From assembly GCA_022059125.1 (NCBI GenBank), contig JAEUWY010000004.1, positions 62,001 through 126,000 on the forward strand: a DNA stretch of 64,000 bases, in the 5' to 3' direction. The notes below the pieces were generated by a model. That model saw nothing but the letters and a program-made list of their open reading frames with translations, had not been told where the DNA came from and searched no databases. The stretch comes from Corynespora cassiicola. Taxonomy: Eukaryota; Ascomycota; Dothideomycetes; Pleosporales; Corynesporascaceae. Position numbers and translations under genes: made by a program. Of the stretch, positions 1 to 11,109 are shown piece after piece; the stretch's first letter is position 1; the number at the start of each line of letters is the position of its first letter.

Positions 1-294
1 TGCAGATGCGAGGGGAACGGGTGCCCGAATACGCTTTGCAGTGCAGTACAGGGGCAGGTGATGGGGCGAGGGTGCGGACAGGCGGTGGAGGAGGGCGGGG
101 TGGAGCTGGGGCGGGTCGATGTGGTGTTGATGAGGTCCGGCGGTGCAGCTCCAGGCACAAGCTTCACGCGCGTCGGCGGGAGGTGCGCGCCAAGACCGAC
201 CAGTTTTTGGACGTCACAGCCAGAGAGCCGCCTCCAACACCAGCCTTCTCTCCTCTGCCTGGGCCCTCCGTCGGCGGCCACCACACCCAAAGCC
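1..294 (+). promoter_or_regulatory. Upstream region of the WW/FF gene
   Basis: This stretch precedes the first convincing start codon at 295. The frame stays open upstream to about 58, but the residues encoded there are Gly/Arg/Pro-rich with no family resemblance, so I treat it as leader and promoter. No clear TATA box or other regulatory site was seen. Confidence 0.4.
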
Positions 295-2025
295 ATGTCT
301 GATCTACCTGCGCGCCCGCCGCCGCCTGCGCCGACCCCCGCCCTGGCGCCGGGCTGGACAGCACACACGGCACCCTCAGGCCATACCTACTACTACAACA
401 GGGAACTAAAGAAGTCGACCTACAAGTTTCCAGCCGCCGATATCCACGTGCCCAGCCCTACTCCTCCTCTTCTGCCTCCACAGTCGCAAGCCCCCACAGC
501 CTCCGCGCCAATCCAGACTCAAACCTCTTTTGCGACACCTGCGCCGTCTGCCACACCTGCGATTCCGCACCTGCAAGACCTCATATTCGGAAGTGTTCAG
601 CAGAACCACCACCGGGGTCCGCATCATCATAATGCACGTGGTGGTCACCACGCAAGAACGCGTGGGGACCATGGCCAGACTGGCGACCGGAGAAGGGATC
701 CCAAAGACCGCCCAAAGCACCGCGAGGACATACCCAATTGCGCGCCATGGGTGCTCGTGAGAACGAAGCTCAAGCGCCGATTCGTCTGGAACAAGGAGAC
801 GAATGAGAGCTTTTGGAAATTCCCTCCTCATGTCATGAAGGCAGTCATCGATTTCGATCGCGTCAAACGAGAGAAGAAAGAGCGTCGCGAGCGCGGCGAG
901 CCTAGTGACGACGAGCAAGAGGCAATGGCAGATATCGAAGCGGATTTGGCAGCAGCCGAGGAGGATTTTGAGGAGCGGATTGTCGAAGTCGATGGTGACG
1001 AGAACATGGAGTTTGACGAAGAGTACGAGGAGGTGGAAGTCACGGACGACGAGGGAGACGACGCGCATCATCCCTCGAAACGCCAGCGTACCGAAGAGCC
1101 AGTCGACGATCAACCTATGGAAATGGGCGAGGATGACATGGCTTGGCAGTTGGCCCAAATGGAAGCCATGGAGGCTGGATTTGGCGAAGAGGAAGAGGAG
1201 GAAGAGGGATTGCCGCTGACCGAAGAAGACTGCAAAGCCCTCTTCAAGGAGCTCCTGGACGACCTCCGCATCAATCCATATTCACCATGGGACAAGCTTC
1301 TCGAAGATGGTCTCCTCTATGACGACGAACGCTACAAGGCCTTACCCAATATGAAAGCCCGCAAGGAATGCTTCGATGAATGGGCCAGAGAACGCATACA
1401 GTGGCTCAAAGAGCAAAAGGCGAAACAGCAGAAGGTTGATCCAAGGATACCCTACTTGGCCTTTCTGCATCGATTTGCCACGCCCAAGCTCTACTGGCCC
1501 GAGTTTCGTCGAAAATACAAAAAGGAGCCAGAGATGAAGGACATGAAGCTGCCCGACAAAGAAAAGGAGAAGCTGTATCGGGAACATGTCAAAAGACTCG
1601 GTATGAGGCATTCAGACCTGAGCTCCGACCTTTCTGCCATGCTCAAGGCACAGCCGCTTGCCGTACTCAATCGATCCACCACCCTAGAAACGCTCCCACC
1701 AGCTATCCTTAGCGATGTCCGCTTCATCTCCTTGCCTAGTTCCACCCGGGACTCTTTGATTGAATCCTACATATCTACTCTGCCCTCTGCCCCCGAAGGT
1801 GCCGCCGCGTCTGCAGAGGAGGAAGCCGAAATGGCCAAGAAGCGAGCAGAAAGGCAACGCCGGGAGCAAGCTCTTGCTGAACGTGAACGGCGTGTCCGGG
1901 AAGAGAAGCGCAAGCACGAGCGAGAACTTGCCTATAGTAAGGGGAGGTTACATGAGGAGGAAATGGAGATTGAGCGAGCCATGAATGTTGGCAAGCAGGG
2001 TTTAAAGAGCCACCTAGATTCATGA
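295..2025 (+). CDS. WW/FF-domain pre-mRNA splicing factor (Urn1/Dre4-like)
   Basis: A single exon encodes about 576 aa. The start at 295 is preferred because the first WW domain begins only about 20 residues later (W21, the aromatic YYYN block, a terminal Pro near residue 46). A second WW-like segment (about residues 152-180) follows, then a Glu/Asp-rich acidic stretch, then at least one FF domain from about residue 305 (FKELL...SPWDKLL...YDDERYKAL) and a second FF-like helical unit. The C-terminus is a basic, charged coiled coil. WW plus FF domains are the architecture of Prp40/Urn1/Dre4 proteins, which bind proline-rich splicing factors and the phosphorylated RNA polymerase II tail in the nucleus. 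Few FF repeats and the size favour the Urn1/Dre4 branch over Prp40. The assignment is by domain recognition only. Confidence 0.85.
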   Translation: MSDLPARPPPPAPTPALAPGWTAHTAPSGHTYYYNRELKKSTYKFPAADIHVPSPTPPLLPPQSQAPTASAPIQTQTSFATPAPSATPAIPHLQDLIFGSVQQNHHRGPHHHNARGGHHARTRGDHGQTGDRRRDPKDRPKHREDIPNCAPWVLVRTKLKRRFVWNKETNESFWKFPPHVMKAVIDFDRVKREKKERRERGEPSDDEQEAMADIEADLAAAEEDFEERIVEVDGDENMEFDEEYEEVEVTDDEGDDAHHPSKRQRTEEPVDDQPMEMGEDDMAWQLAQMEAMEAGFGEEEEEEEGLPLTEEDCKALFKELLDDLRINPYSPWDKLLEDGLLYDDERYKALPNMKARKECFDEWARERIQWLKEQKAKQQKVDPRIPYLAFLHRFATPKLYWPEFRRKYKKEPEMKDMKLPDKEKEKLYREHVKRLGMRHSDLSSDLSAMLKAQPLAVLNRSTTLETLPPAILSDVRFISLPSSTRDSLIESYISTLPSAPEGAAASAEEEAEMAKKRAERQRREQALAERERRVREEKRKHERELAYSKGRLHEEEMEIERAMNVGKQGLKSHLDS

Positions 2026-3082
2026 AAGCAACCGTCTGCAGTACCTTGAAGATACCCAATATCAATACAAGAATTCGCGCTCGGATGTTCTCGATCACGT
2101 GTATAGCTTTCTGTTGCCCGTTTTTTCAACTGTGCTACCAAGGACCGAGGCGGCGTTCTACATCTGGGGAGCTTGAGCTGGAGGTCGCGATCTTGCATTC
2201 GCCAACGCACAGGGACACTACTAGCGCGTTTTCTTTGTCGGGTGGAGGTTCAATAAGGTGTCAAAAACCGATTGACAGGGTTGAAACAGACTGTCTTGGT
2301 ATTCAGGAAAGTAAATAGGGAACGGTTGGGGCAATATTACCAGTAGGCACATTTATGGAAGGTTTAATAGGCACTTCGAGGGGAAGAAATTGTGCATACT
2401 GGGCGACATGGGCCTTCAATTGACTCGCATTTAGAGATGCCGAGCCTGAAATCTACTGAATCCTAGTTTTGGTGCAAGCTCACTACTTTGTCTCTGTGGA
2501 TGCTGAATTTGCGTAGATTGTCTTCTGCAGCAAAACCGCGATAATTGCCTCTAGGGATTTGGAAAATAGAACTGTCGCACGGATTCCCTTGTACCTTGGT
2601 GAACAATTTTCCGAACGCGATCCAGTATGTTAGATCGGATACTTATGAAGCTATTCGAACAATATAATATATGCATTGAAATACTCCAATGGGAAGGTTA
2701 TGCACGTCGTGATGTTGGTTGCACGGTGAATGAGTTGCACAGGACCCCGCAATCGGGACCCTGAGGAATATAACGAGGCTGCGGTAGATTGGGCAGCCAG
2801 AACACTAGTAATATATTTCACTATATAAACCCCTTCATGTACCGCATCGCGGTCTGAACGCCGATGCGAGTTCAGACATCCATCATGAAGGAGTATGCTC
2901 TGCGCGCAAGCGATGGCAAAGTTTAGCAAATATGGGGTATTCCTAAGAAACTTGCACAGTATTTCATTTAAAAAGCCAGATAACACGATCAAAACAAATT
3001 CAAATATCATATCGTGAATTTAGTGATTACTTCCACCGCTCACTCAATACTTTCACAGTGCTTTGACCAATTTTTCAGAGTT
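2026..3082. other. Intergenic, AT-rich, no gene seen
   Basis: About 1 kb between the 3' end of the WW/FF gene and the 3' end of the minus-strand membrane/ankyrin gene, so the two are convergent. The only frame of note is a 119-codon minus-strand stretch at 2651-3010 without recognisable features. I see no coding or regulatory signal here. Confidence 0.5.
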
Positions 3083-6000
3083 TCAAAACTCCTTCCTAGT
3101 GAGCCAGGATATTGTTTCTTCCTCCGCTTCTGTTGCTGTCATCAATGTTCCCTCTGCTACATCGCCCTCTATTGGTCTTGGTAATCCGTCGAAATCATTA
3201 GGCCCAAGACTTCCCCATGTGAAACTGAATGTCTGCTCGTTTTCTGCATAGCCACCTTGATACTCTAGGAATTCGATCATTGTGACGATGATATCATATG
3301 TTTCCACCGTGGGTTCCACAAAAGATCGTTTTCTCTCCATGCTTTGGCTACTTTAGTTAGCACAGCTTGTCCCTTGTGTTTCCGCTATCGGTACCTTTTC
3401 ATATCTTCCAGACCTCTTCTATAAGATTTCAATTTATCATCCTGTGAATTAATCCGTAGACCCCGGAAAAAAAGGTAATCGAGAGTTCGTACACACCGCA
3501 ATCCAATCTCTTCTATTTGAATATAACAGGGAGAGGGATAACACTTCCAATAACTTCTTAAAAAGATGTCGTATACTGCCCAAAACTCAGCGTCGAAAGT
3601 GTTTTTTTTTGCTGACTTCGTCTCCAACACTCCTCACTATTAGCAGATATGTGTCTTCTGGGCAGTAAGCGATCGCAAGCTGGAGTGGTGAAAGTGGCTG
3701 ATGATCCGTGTGAAGCCATTGATTTGTCTGTCCTGATGTTTTAGTACGCCTGTTCCCAAGAGTTCTGGGGGGATTTAATTTGTTTTGCGCCCCTGGTCTT
3801 ACCTCATCGACGCCGTTTGAGATTCCTTCATTATCAACATATCCATCTACATCAGGACAGGTGAGACTTTGATATTCTGACCCAACATATGCGGACAGGT
3901 GAGTTGAGACGTTTGCACCAAACTGGAGCATGAGAGCCACAGTCGAACCTAAGCCTATGAGATTCTTTGGATCCTTGGTTGAGATAATTAAAACCAGACA
4001 AAGTGAGTTGTAAAAGACGAGATAGTGGTTAGTGCATGGTATGTTGACATTGAGCATCCGCTTTCGTGCTCCGTCACTGGATTCTGCCTTCAATTGCCTC
4101 TGCACGCCGACCCAGTCAGCACGCAGGATAGTTGCTTTGAAATTATGATAGTTCCTCGCGCCTTTTTTGACTAGTCGTGGTTCGAGATCTCGATCCATAG
4201 GGCTTACGCTTAGAAGTAGGCTGTCAAGGAACCAACGGCTCAATTCCAAGTTGCCATCGACGAGGAAATTACCAAGAGGATAATTCCCGGATGCCAGTAT
4301 GAGTCTACACGTAGCCTTTAGGGTCCAATCTCCTAGAACTTTAGGGGTTGTATATGTCCAAAAGTGGGGAAAGTATTTGAGAAGATTGGCGTATATGCAC
4401 TCCGAACTATTTGTCTTCATGTTTGCCAATATGTTCATGTATCTCCAGATGGGTCCACTATGCCTGCGCAATAGATAATGCGCTGACCAAATTTTGTCCA
4501 TGGTCAAGGCATATATGAAAGGCGGCAATAATTGAGGTTTGGGATCTTTCATGATCATGGTGTGGCTATTATGCGGCATATTCTCCAGCCTTTGGTTCAA
4601 ATCTTCTGAATCTTGTACATGAAAGAAGACACCCTCCCAATTGAAAGACAAACTTTTCTTCGTGATCAGCCGTATGTATTCATTTCTTCCATCTTTGTCG
4701 TCATTTATGCAATGTCTTAGGATTTTGCAGATATCATCGTATTGGAAGTCGAGGCTCTGATCGTTTTCCTCTCGAAAATGCTTAAGAAAATCTTGTCCAA
4801 GAATTTCCAAGGTATCTCTACGAAGCTCCAGTAGTTTTTTGAATGCGTGAGGTTGATTGGCCTGGTATGCGATAAATATCGGTGTTTGGCCATCTGAATT
4901 CCTAGTACACATTCGCCTGAAACCAGCTTCGGATTTCTCGTGCGTTCCTTCAAGAATATCTATACAGTCAGAGCCCAGTCTTGCGGCCATGTGTATAGGA
5001 TATTCACTGGCTGATTTTCGATTCAATGGGATGCCATTTTGGAGGCAATCTCGCAATCGGTCAAAGTCCTGTAAACGGAAAGAAATGATCCAATCGCTCC
5101 AGACAGCGGCAATTTCCTCAGGTTTTGCAGCCAAAAGATTCTGATCTTTGTCCAGAAGGCGGAGGGAATCTACAAACAAGTCGTCTACGGGCAGGCGCCC
5201 GGATTTTCCGAAAGGCCAATCGCACGTTAGAGAGATAATTTCCAAGCCATGTGTTATCAACCCAACGGACCTCGAACTTGGTGTCTCGGTATAACTTGGT
5301 GGTTCGGAAAATCTGATATGGAATAGGCGGAGAATAGTATATGCGACGTGCGAACTCGCCACTGTTGCCACAATGAGAGCCGCGCTCTGGCCCCATTCAT
5401 TCCACAGTATATGCCATGATGTTGATATACTTGTGTATATCATCATAAGAGCTGAAGTCCCCTGAAGAATTGCGATAGATGTATGGATTAGATATGTCGT
5501 GAATACGGTTGTGGAAAGCTCTCTCCAATGTTTGGTAACGCCGCCTCTACGGTTGACTTGGCTAGCATTTTCACTTTCGTCGAGATTTGGCGCAAGTCGA
5601 AACATTGTAGGTATAAGAGTAATATCGACGAAAATTCGAAAAGCCAAAAACATCCATGTGAGAGTTCTTGGTGATGATGTCACCGGATGTGACATTTCAG
5701 AGAGACAGATATGGCTAAACCTGGCCAAGTGATAAATGATAAAAGCCTGGATACTGAAAGCGATAGCTTTGAGAATCGATGCGACAACTAAGATTTTCCT
5801 GGCAGCCATTACATCTTTGTCTGACATGGCCATCGAGATCGAGGCAACGACTGCATCCAGGCTAGAGTATGCAACTAGCAAATCCGTGCGATTCAGTGTG
5901 CGATATGACTTGCCTAGATTCACTGAAAGGAAGAGTACATCTGCTTTCAGTCAGTAGATGTAAATAGCGATGACCCTGGAGCTCGTGGCCATTTCTGAAA

Positions 6001-6667
6001 GTCAAGGGAATGTCGTACTAGCCATTTGCGCCAAGCATAATTCCTTTGCTCCAGTTGTTCCGTTGGTGAAGTGCCCCAGTACTAACACAATAGCAAGGAC
6101 GATCGATGGTATGAAAAGTCCCAATAGAACACCAATACCAGTAATGTCTGGATTAAGCTCATCTTTTGCACATTGTGGCGAACCTCCTTTTCGAGTGAAT
6201 GTTGTAGCTATGATAGAGGTAGATATCAAGACAGAACCAACTGGAAGAATTCGTAAAAGATTCGTACGTATTCTCCAATAAGGCAAATATCTGTTCCTGT
6301 ACTCCAGAAGTAAGGTCTGAATGGCATATGCCAGAATGCATGCAAGATATATGCACAGGCATACATCCGATACCCTCATTTTTTCATGTACCCGCAGATG
6401 CGATAGATCTCTTTGATATTGATTCGTGTGAATAGGTGGTTTGAAGCCTTTGGATGTTTCACCACTAGTCTGAGGGAAGTAGATTGACTTCCAACCAATG
6501 TTATGTACCGTGGTTACGAGCCAGCAGATCAGATCCACGAGAGGACTGCGAAAAAGGACGAAGAGGCGATTATTATTCGAATGACGGTGCAGAACAACGA
6601 TGTTGAAGGAGAGAAGAAGACAGCTTCGACTGTGCTGGAGCAGGCCGAAGCCAGCTGAGCAGCGGGG
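3083..6667 (-). CDS. Multi-TM protein with ankyrin-like middle region (fungal hypothetical), 5' end unresolved
   Basis: The minus-strand model joins an N-terminal membrane exon (from 6667 or further upstream, to 6019), a 96-bp intron (5923-6018), a long exon (5922 to about 3631), a short exon (3575-3395) and a last exon (3347-3083). The first join restores an in-phase Ala-Met-Asn. The last intron (3348-3394, 47 bp) is strong: GTACCG donor, a TGCTAAC branch point and a TAG acceptor. The frame changes between the long and third exons; a 55-bp intron 3576-3630 with a weak GTGTTG donor fits all phases, but a slip in the nine-A run at 3602-3610 would also do it. The protein has several N-terminal transmembrane helices, then ankyrin-like units (YPIHMAARLG, DGQTPIFIAYQ). 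The first in-frame Met is well inside the N-terminal exon, so a start exon is probably missing. Function is unknown. Confidence 0.6.
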
Positions 6668-6683
6668 CTAAGTCCTCCTGCAC

Positions 6684-6851
6684 TCAGCTAGGCTTGGCGC
6701 GCTCTAGAGCGTCTAGCTCCTGTAAGCTCCCAATCAGACACGCCAAACGTCCATCCAACATTGGAAGCCTGTGAATTTGCGTTTTATTAACCCCAATGCT
6801 CTTGCTCTCCCCTTTGGAGGCTATTTTATCATAACAATCAAGCATTTCCAT
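6684..6851 (-). CDS. Possible small ORF or 3' exon, 55 aa
   Basis: A 55-codon frame runs from an ATG at 6851 to a TGA at 6684 on the minus strand, just upstream of the membrane/ankyrin gene. Its composition is protein-like (MLDCYDKIASKG..., LIGSLQELDALERAKPS) and unlike the surrounding noncoding sequence. A CTTAAG acceptor-like site lies just before the frame opens, so it may be the last exon of a decayed or unrecognised gene. There is no GT donor inside the frame, so it does not splice naturally into the downstream gene. It may equally be chance. Confidence 0.22.
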   Translation of the reverse strand: MEMLDCYDKIASKGESKSIGVNKTQIHRLPMLDGRLACLIGSLQELDALERAKPS

Positions 6852-7589
6852 TAAGGCATTCCCGGAGAGGTCTTAAGAGAACACCGCGTTTCTACATATT
6901 TGATCCAGCGTCATTCTTTTATTCGGGAAAACTTATGGCGTCGAAACTGGACAGAGTTGAAAGTTTGTATTGCTTTTTAGACCGTGTTCAATGTGATTCC
7001 CCGAGCACTGTATGTGCTAAAAATAGCAACAGAACACAACATCATGGGCCACTTCCCTATTTCAACACAGATTGCACTTCACTGGAACAGTTTATGCAAA
7101 AGTCCACGTATGATTGAATTTGGTAGGACACAAATCCAGCCTCAGAGTTCCCATCGAATCGCAGATAATTATGCGGGATTCTACGAATAGAAGAATGACA
7201 TTTCCTTATGTCGAACCCAGATGAGTCCATAGGCCCCTTGCGTGTTCAATCATGAGTAAGGACGATCTGAGCCCAATATGTGTTAAAACCACCAACAGAA
7301 CACTACATCATGGGCTAATTCTCCATCTTAGCTAAAATCTGATTTTACTGAGATCATTCCTCCACAAGTCCATCGGTCGAATTCAATGACGACGAGCAGT
7401 TGTCTTCTCATTGATGAATGACTGAATTCGAATGATCCCAAATCCGGCCTCAGGCTTCCATCAAATCGCAGTCAAAGACACAACAAGCCAATTACCTTGC
7501 CTATAAGAACTAGTTGCGATTGATCGCAGTTGACTTTAAAAACACCAAAGCCAACAATCTCCAACCCACCCACCTAATCCAACCCCAGT
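6852..7589. other. Intergenic, contains a degenerate duplication
   Basis: No gene is supported here. Short open frames at 6935-7190 are part of the duplicated sequence described separately and have no family resemblance. Confidence 0.45.
7010..7485. repeat. Imperfect direct duplication (two diverged copies)
   Basis: Two diverged copies can be aligned by eye. Copy A is about 7010-7170 and copy B about 7275-7485. Shared blocks include ATGTGYTAAAA, CAACAGAACAC-ACATCATGGGC, a CAAGTCCA/AAAGTCCA block, then AATCCRGCCTCAG followed by TCCATCRAATCGCAG. Copy B is longer, with roughly 50 extra bases in the middle. The copies are too diverged to be recent. They may be the remains of a mobile element or of a local duplication; no terminal repeats or transposase were seen. 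Confidence 0.55.
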
Positions 7590-8531
7590 CTACCCAGCCC
7601 TCAACTTCTCCGCAACCTGCACATACGACCCCTCCCTCATCTCCTCCAAAATCCCCCTCTCCGCCTGGACCACCCAACCCAACTCCCCCCTGGCCTTCGC
7701 ACTACTCCCCCTATTCTCCACGCTCAAGAACCTCGCCAAAAACGCCCCCGACCTCCCCTCCACCTCAGCATACGTCCTAGACCGGGCTTCTAGCCCCAGA
7801 ACTGCCGCCATGGCCTCGGCCAACTCGCGCTGCGAGACGTGCGTCTCGCTCGTGGCATTGTACGCCTCGCCCGCACGCCCCTTCTCGGCAGCCAGGAGGT
7901 ACAGCCTCGCCGCATCATCGACGTGCACGGTCGACGTCTTCCACCTGCCGTCGTCGACGTACACGACCTCTCCCGCCTGAGCGGCCACGCGCATAAACAG
8001 GGCGACGCCGCTACCGCCGCGGCCGTAGACCCAGGGCGCAAGGCGGACGCTGCACACGCGGATGCCATCGTCCTTGAGGGCGAGGGCGTGGGGGTCGCCC
8101 AGCTTGCCGAAGAGGGGGTCCTTCCAGCCGGGGGACTGCTCGTCGGTTTCGTCGCCTGCGGGGTGCGCGGCGGCGGCTAGGGAGCCGCTGGTCACGACTA
8201 GGGGTTTGTCGGAGCCCTTGAGGCCGGCTGCGAGGGCAGTGATGGCGGCTTCATTGATGCGGGAGCGGTCGTCCATGCTGATGGTGTAGTTTCCTGCGAG
8301 GGCGTCGGCGATGGAGATTACGACGTCTGCTTTGGATGCTTCTTCGGTGAGAACGTCGTGAGTGTCGAGGGAGCCGCGGATGGGGGTTGCGCCAAGGGAT
8401 TCGAGGTGGGCGTCGCTGGTTGAGGAGCGGGAGAGGGCGCGGACGATGTAACCACGGGAGATGGCGAGGGTGGTGACGACGGTGCCAATGTAGCCGCTTC
8501 CGCCGGTGATGAAGATTGTTTTTTCAGACAT
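7590..8531 (-). CDS. NAD(P)-binding atypical short-chain dehydrogenase / epimerase-like protein
   Basis: A single exon encodes 313 aa from an ATG at 8531. The N-terminus has the beta strand and glycine-rich loop of extended and atypical SDRs (IFITGGSGYIG, residues about 5-15), followed by a basic patch (RALSRS) that would suit NADP. Later motifs are typical of epimerase-like proteins: VVTSGS near the active site, RLAPWVYG, and the HVDDAARLYLLAAE helix. The usual YxxxK catalytic pair is not evident where it should follow the VTSGS segment, as in the atypical SDR families that lack the tyrosine. The substrate cannot be inferred. Codon use is GC-rich relative to the AT-rich flanks. It has no close neighbours to suggest a pathway. 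Confidence 0.85.
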   Translation of the reverse strand: MSEKTIFITGGSGYIGTVVTTLAISRGYIVRALSRSSTSDAHLESLGATPIRGSLDTHDVLTEEASKADVVISIADALAGNYTISMDDRSRINEAAITALAAGLKGSDKPLVVTSGSLAAAAHPAGDETDEQSPGWKDPLFGKLGDPHALALKDDGIRVCSVRLAPWVYGRGGSGVALFMRVAAQAGEVVYVDDGRWKTSTVHVDDAARLYLLAAEKGRAGEAYNATSETHVSQRELAEAMAAVLGLEARSRTYAEVEGRSGAFLARFLSVENRGSSAKARGELGWVVQAERGILEEMREGSYVQVAEKLRAG

Positions 8532-10667
8532 ATCTGACGAGAGCCTTTTGTTTGTGTAAACAGGAGATATGAAAGGTCTTTATTTGTTGACTGCTATGGT
8601 CAAATGGCAGGTGAATGCAGAGTGAGGTCTGGAACGGGGGGGCATCCTTGATCTTATACCTCGCGTCGCAATGTCGTACCAAATAAGCCGCCCAAGCTAC
8701 TTGACGGCTTTCGGAAATATCGGGAATATAATATCAAATACGCACCATCGAATATGCCTGGCTGATCCTATCGTGTCTTGCGATGTTAGCTCTCATGGTC
8801 AGCTCTTCCAAATCATGCACGCGAAATACGAAAGGTGGCTAGATTAATGCAGATCAGACTCGACTTCGCAATATGTGCCGAGGCTGACATTTTAGTAGGT
8901 ATACTGGGTGGATATTGAATGGTAGTCGGAGTATACTCCGCACCGACGCGCCGTGGCTGTAGTAGGCGTGGAGTTAGCCGGAGATAATAGGCTAGAGTCC
9001 AAGTCGAGAGCGGCGATAGTACGGCACGTGTATTCAGGCTGTAAAGAAAACCGTACGATAAACGCGACTCATGTTTTGGCCCCAAAGGTCCCATAGAACA
9101 GGAGTAGCAACGGAGGGGCAGCCGTATATCTTCTTCTAAGAACAGGGATCCAGCGTAGCTATGAGCTAAGATTACCCATAGCTGCAGGCAACTATTGCAC
9201 GAAGCGAGAGGGTACACTGGATGCTTGGCAGTGTAAGTAGCCGATTACAGGGCGTTATCTGGCGACTGCGAGGCTTATTCCGACAGCATCGGTGAGGGCC
9301 TGACCGATCGAGGGTTCAGAGCTCCGATAAGCGTGTTAGGTGGGGGGTTTATGAATCCTGCTAGATTCGATGGGTGGGGGAGTTGCTGTTATAGGAAATA
9401 TGGTGTGGTAAAGTTTGGCAGAGTGTACGTGTAAAGAGTGTGGGGGTACGGGGACCGATGTGAGTCGGGTAGATCACCCTCCCGTGCCGGTAGGGCAACG
9501 TCAACAATGGAAGATGGAGAAGACCTGGGATATTCCTTGTGCTGCAGACTGTAAAATTAGTAAGAAAATGTTCATTGTACCGATAAGACATGCAAGAGAG
9601 GGCAAAGCGCGAGGCTAATCTTGACTCAGAGGCAGAGGCAGAAGAGGAGTTCGGCCCGAATAGGATCTACGTCGAATGCTGGACCTCATGTTAGCAAAGT
9701 GGCGTATGGAGGGAAACAGGCAAAGAGTTGGGAAAAGAAGAAGGATTCTGGAAAATGGTCATGGAGCAAGGTCGATGATTGTATAAATTCTCCTTGGTGG
9801 GTAAGGATGGAAAGTCTGACCAATGTACGTTGTCCTGCATTCGGACGACCCTGGAGCGTGGGCGTTGTTCGCCCTTGTTGTTCACTTCTGCATTCCTCTG
9901 CTGACCTTGCTGACGCGAATGTCAAGGGGAAGCATAATAGATTAATACCCCGCTCGATGTACTGGGATCATCAGCCGTGGAGGGTGGAGTGGAAGGGATC
10001 CCGAAGCAGGAGGAGGAGGCTGGAAGAGACAAATGGAATGCCCCCTGGGCACACAAGAGATGACAGAACAGTGGGATGGTGTCGTCTCCACTGGCCAAAC
10101 GATGGAGATGAAGATGGTGATGAAGCTTGGCCCGACATGTCGCAATGTTCCTGTGGCGGATAAAATCCGACGATCCCCGTCATGTGTTCGGTAGCTCGAC
10201 CTGGACAAAAGATGATGTGCTCGCAAGCCAGATGGCGGATGGGCCAGGACATGGGAATCCGGCAGCAAGAGTCGCGGGCAAGCAAAGAAGAAGTTGGCTC
10301 GAACGGGCGGGGTGGTGTGTCTGGCCGGCTTGTGGGCGAGGGCTGAGTGGGGAGGTGGATGATGCAGAGGCGGTGAGACACGGCTCAGGCATGAAACACG
10401 GTCGGGCAGCGGGCTCTGCAGGACGTGGAGCGGAATAATTCTGGGGCGGGTTATATATATCAAGGCCCCGGGCACAAACTCTGTTGTTGAGAGACGGGAT
10501 CGGCGGCAGCTCCGTGTGCCCTGTAAAGGGGAGGCCGTGATGGCGCACGCTAAGGAGACCCCCAGGTTACGGGTGATGCAGTACACACGGGCGGCAGTAC
10601 CTTGGGCCATGCAATCTCCACAGGCCTTGGGGGTCGGGCGCACGTCTGAGACTAGGCCTGCGCTGTT

Positions 10668-10911
10668 TTGCCCTGGGTTCTCGGAGGTATATGCTAGAAT
10701 CGACGGCGTAGAGGGACACTTTCCCAAGCCGGCATGTTCGTGACTCGCTCTGGTGGTTTGCGCGGCCGCCGGTGCAGCTACGGCGGCGCACCGACTTTTG
10801 CAGCAGAACTCGAGACAGTTGACGGCGGGCGAAGAGTGCCTTAGGGTACCGGAGTTTTATCGCTAGAATCGACGGCAAAGAGGCAAACTGCCGCAGAGGG
10901 CATGTTCGGGG
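10668..10911. repeat. Pair of imperfect direct repeats, about 75 bp each
   Basis: Copy 1 (about 10668-10741) and copy 2 (about 10838-10911) share GCTAGAATCGACGGC exactly (10693-10707 and 10862-10876). They also share flanking blocks: a GGAG-TTAT/GGAGGTATAT segment before it and GGCATGTTCG after it. The centre-to-centre distance is about 170 bp. Origin unknown. Confidence 0.6.
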
Positions 10912-11049
10912 AGGTGTCGTGTGGGCGTCGTGTGGGGAAGAGGCTCAGGTGGTTTCACAGGCCTGGCTCGCTTGCCGGCTCTTGCAGCTTTCCATGGCCG
11001 GCCAAATTGCCCGATTGGGCAACTCTGCTCACGCCCGCCGCAGACGTGG

Positions 11050-11109
11050 TATGCCGTGCTATGCCGTGCTACGCCGTGCTACGCCGTGCTACGCCGTGCT
11101 ACGCCGTGG
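11050..11109. repeat. 10-bp tandem repeat, six units
   Basis: Six head-to-tail copies of TAYGCCGTGC occupy this interval. The first two have TATGCC, the next four TACGCC, and the last unit ends in GG instead of GC. The 10-bp period keeps no reading frame, which argues against a coding origin. Confidence 0.9.

Noticed and set aside
2651..3010. 119-codon minus-strand frame
   Set aside because: Possible in length but AT-rich, without splice partners or recognisable motifs; better explained by chance.
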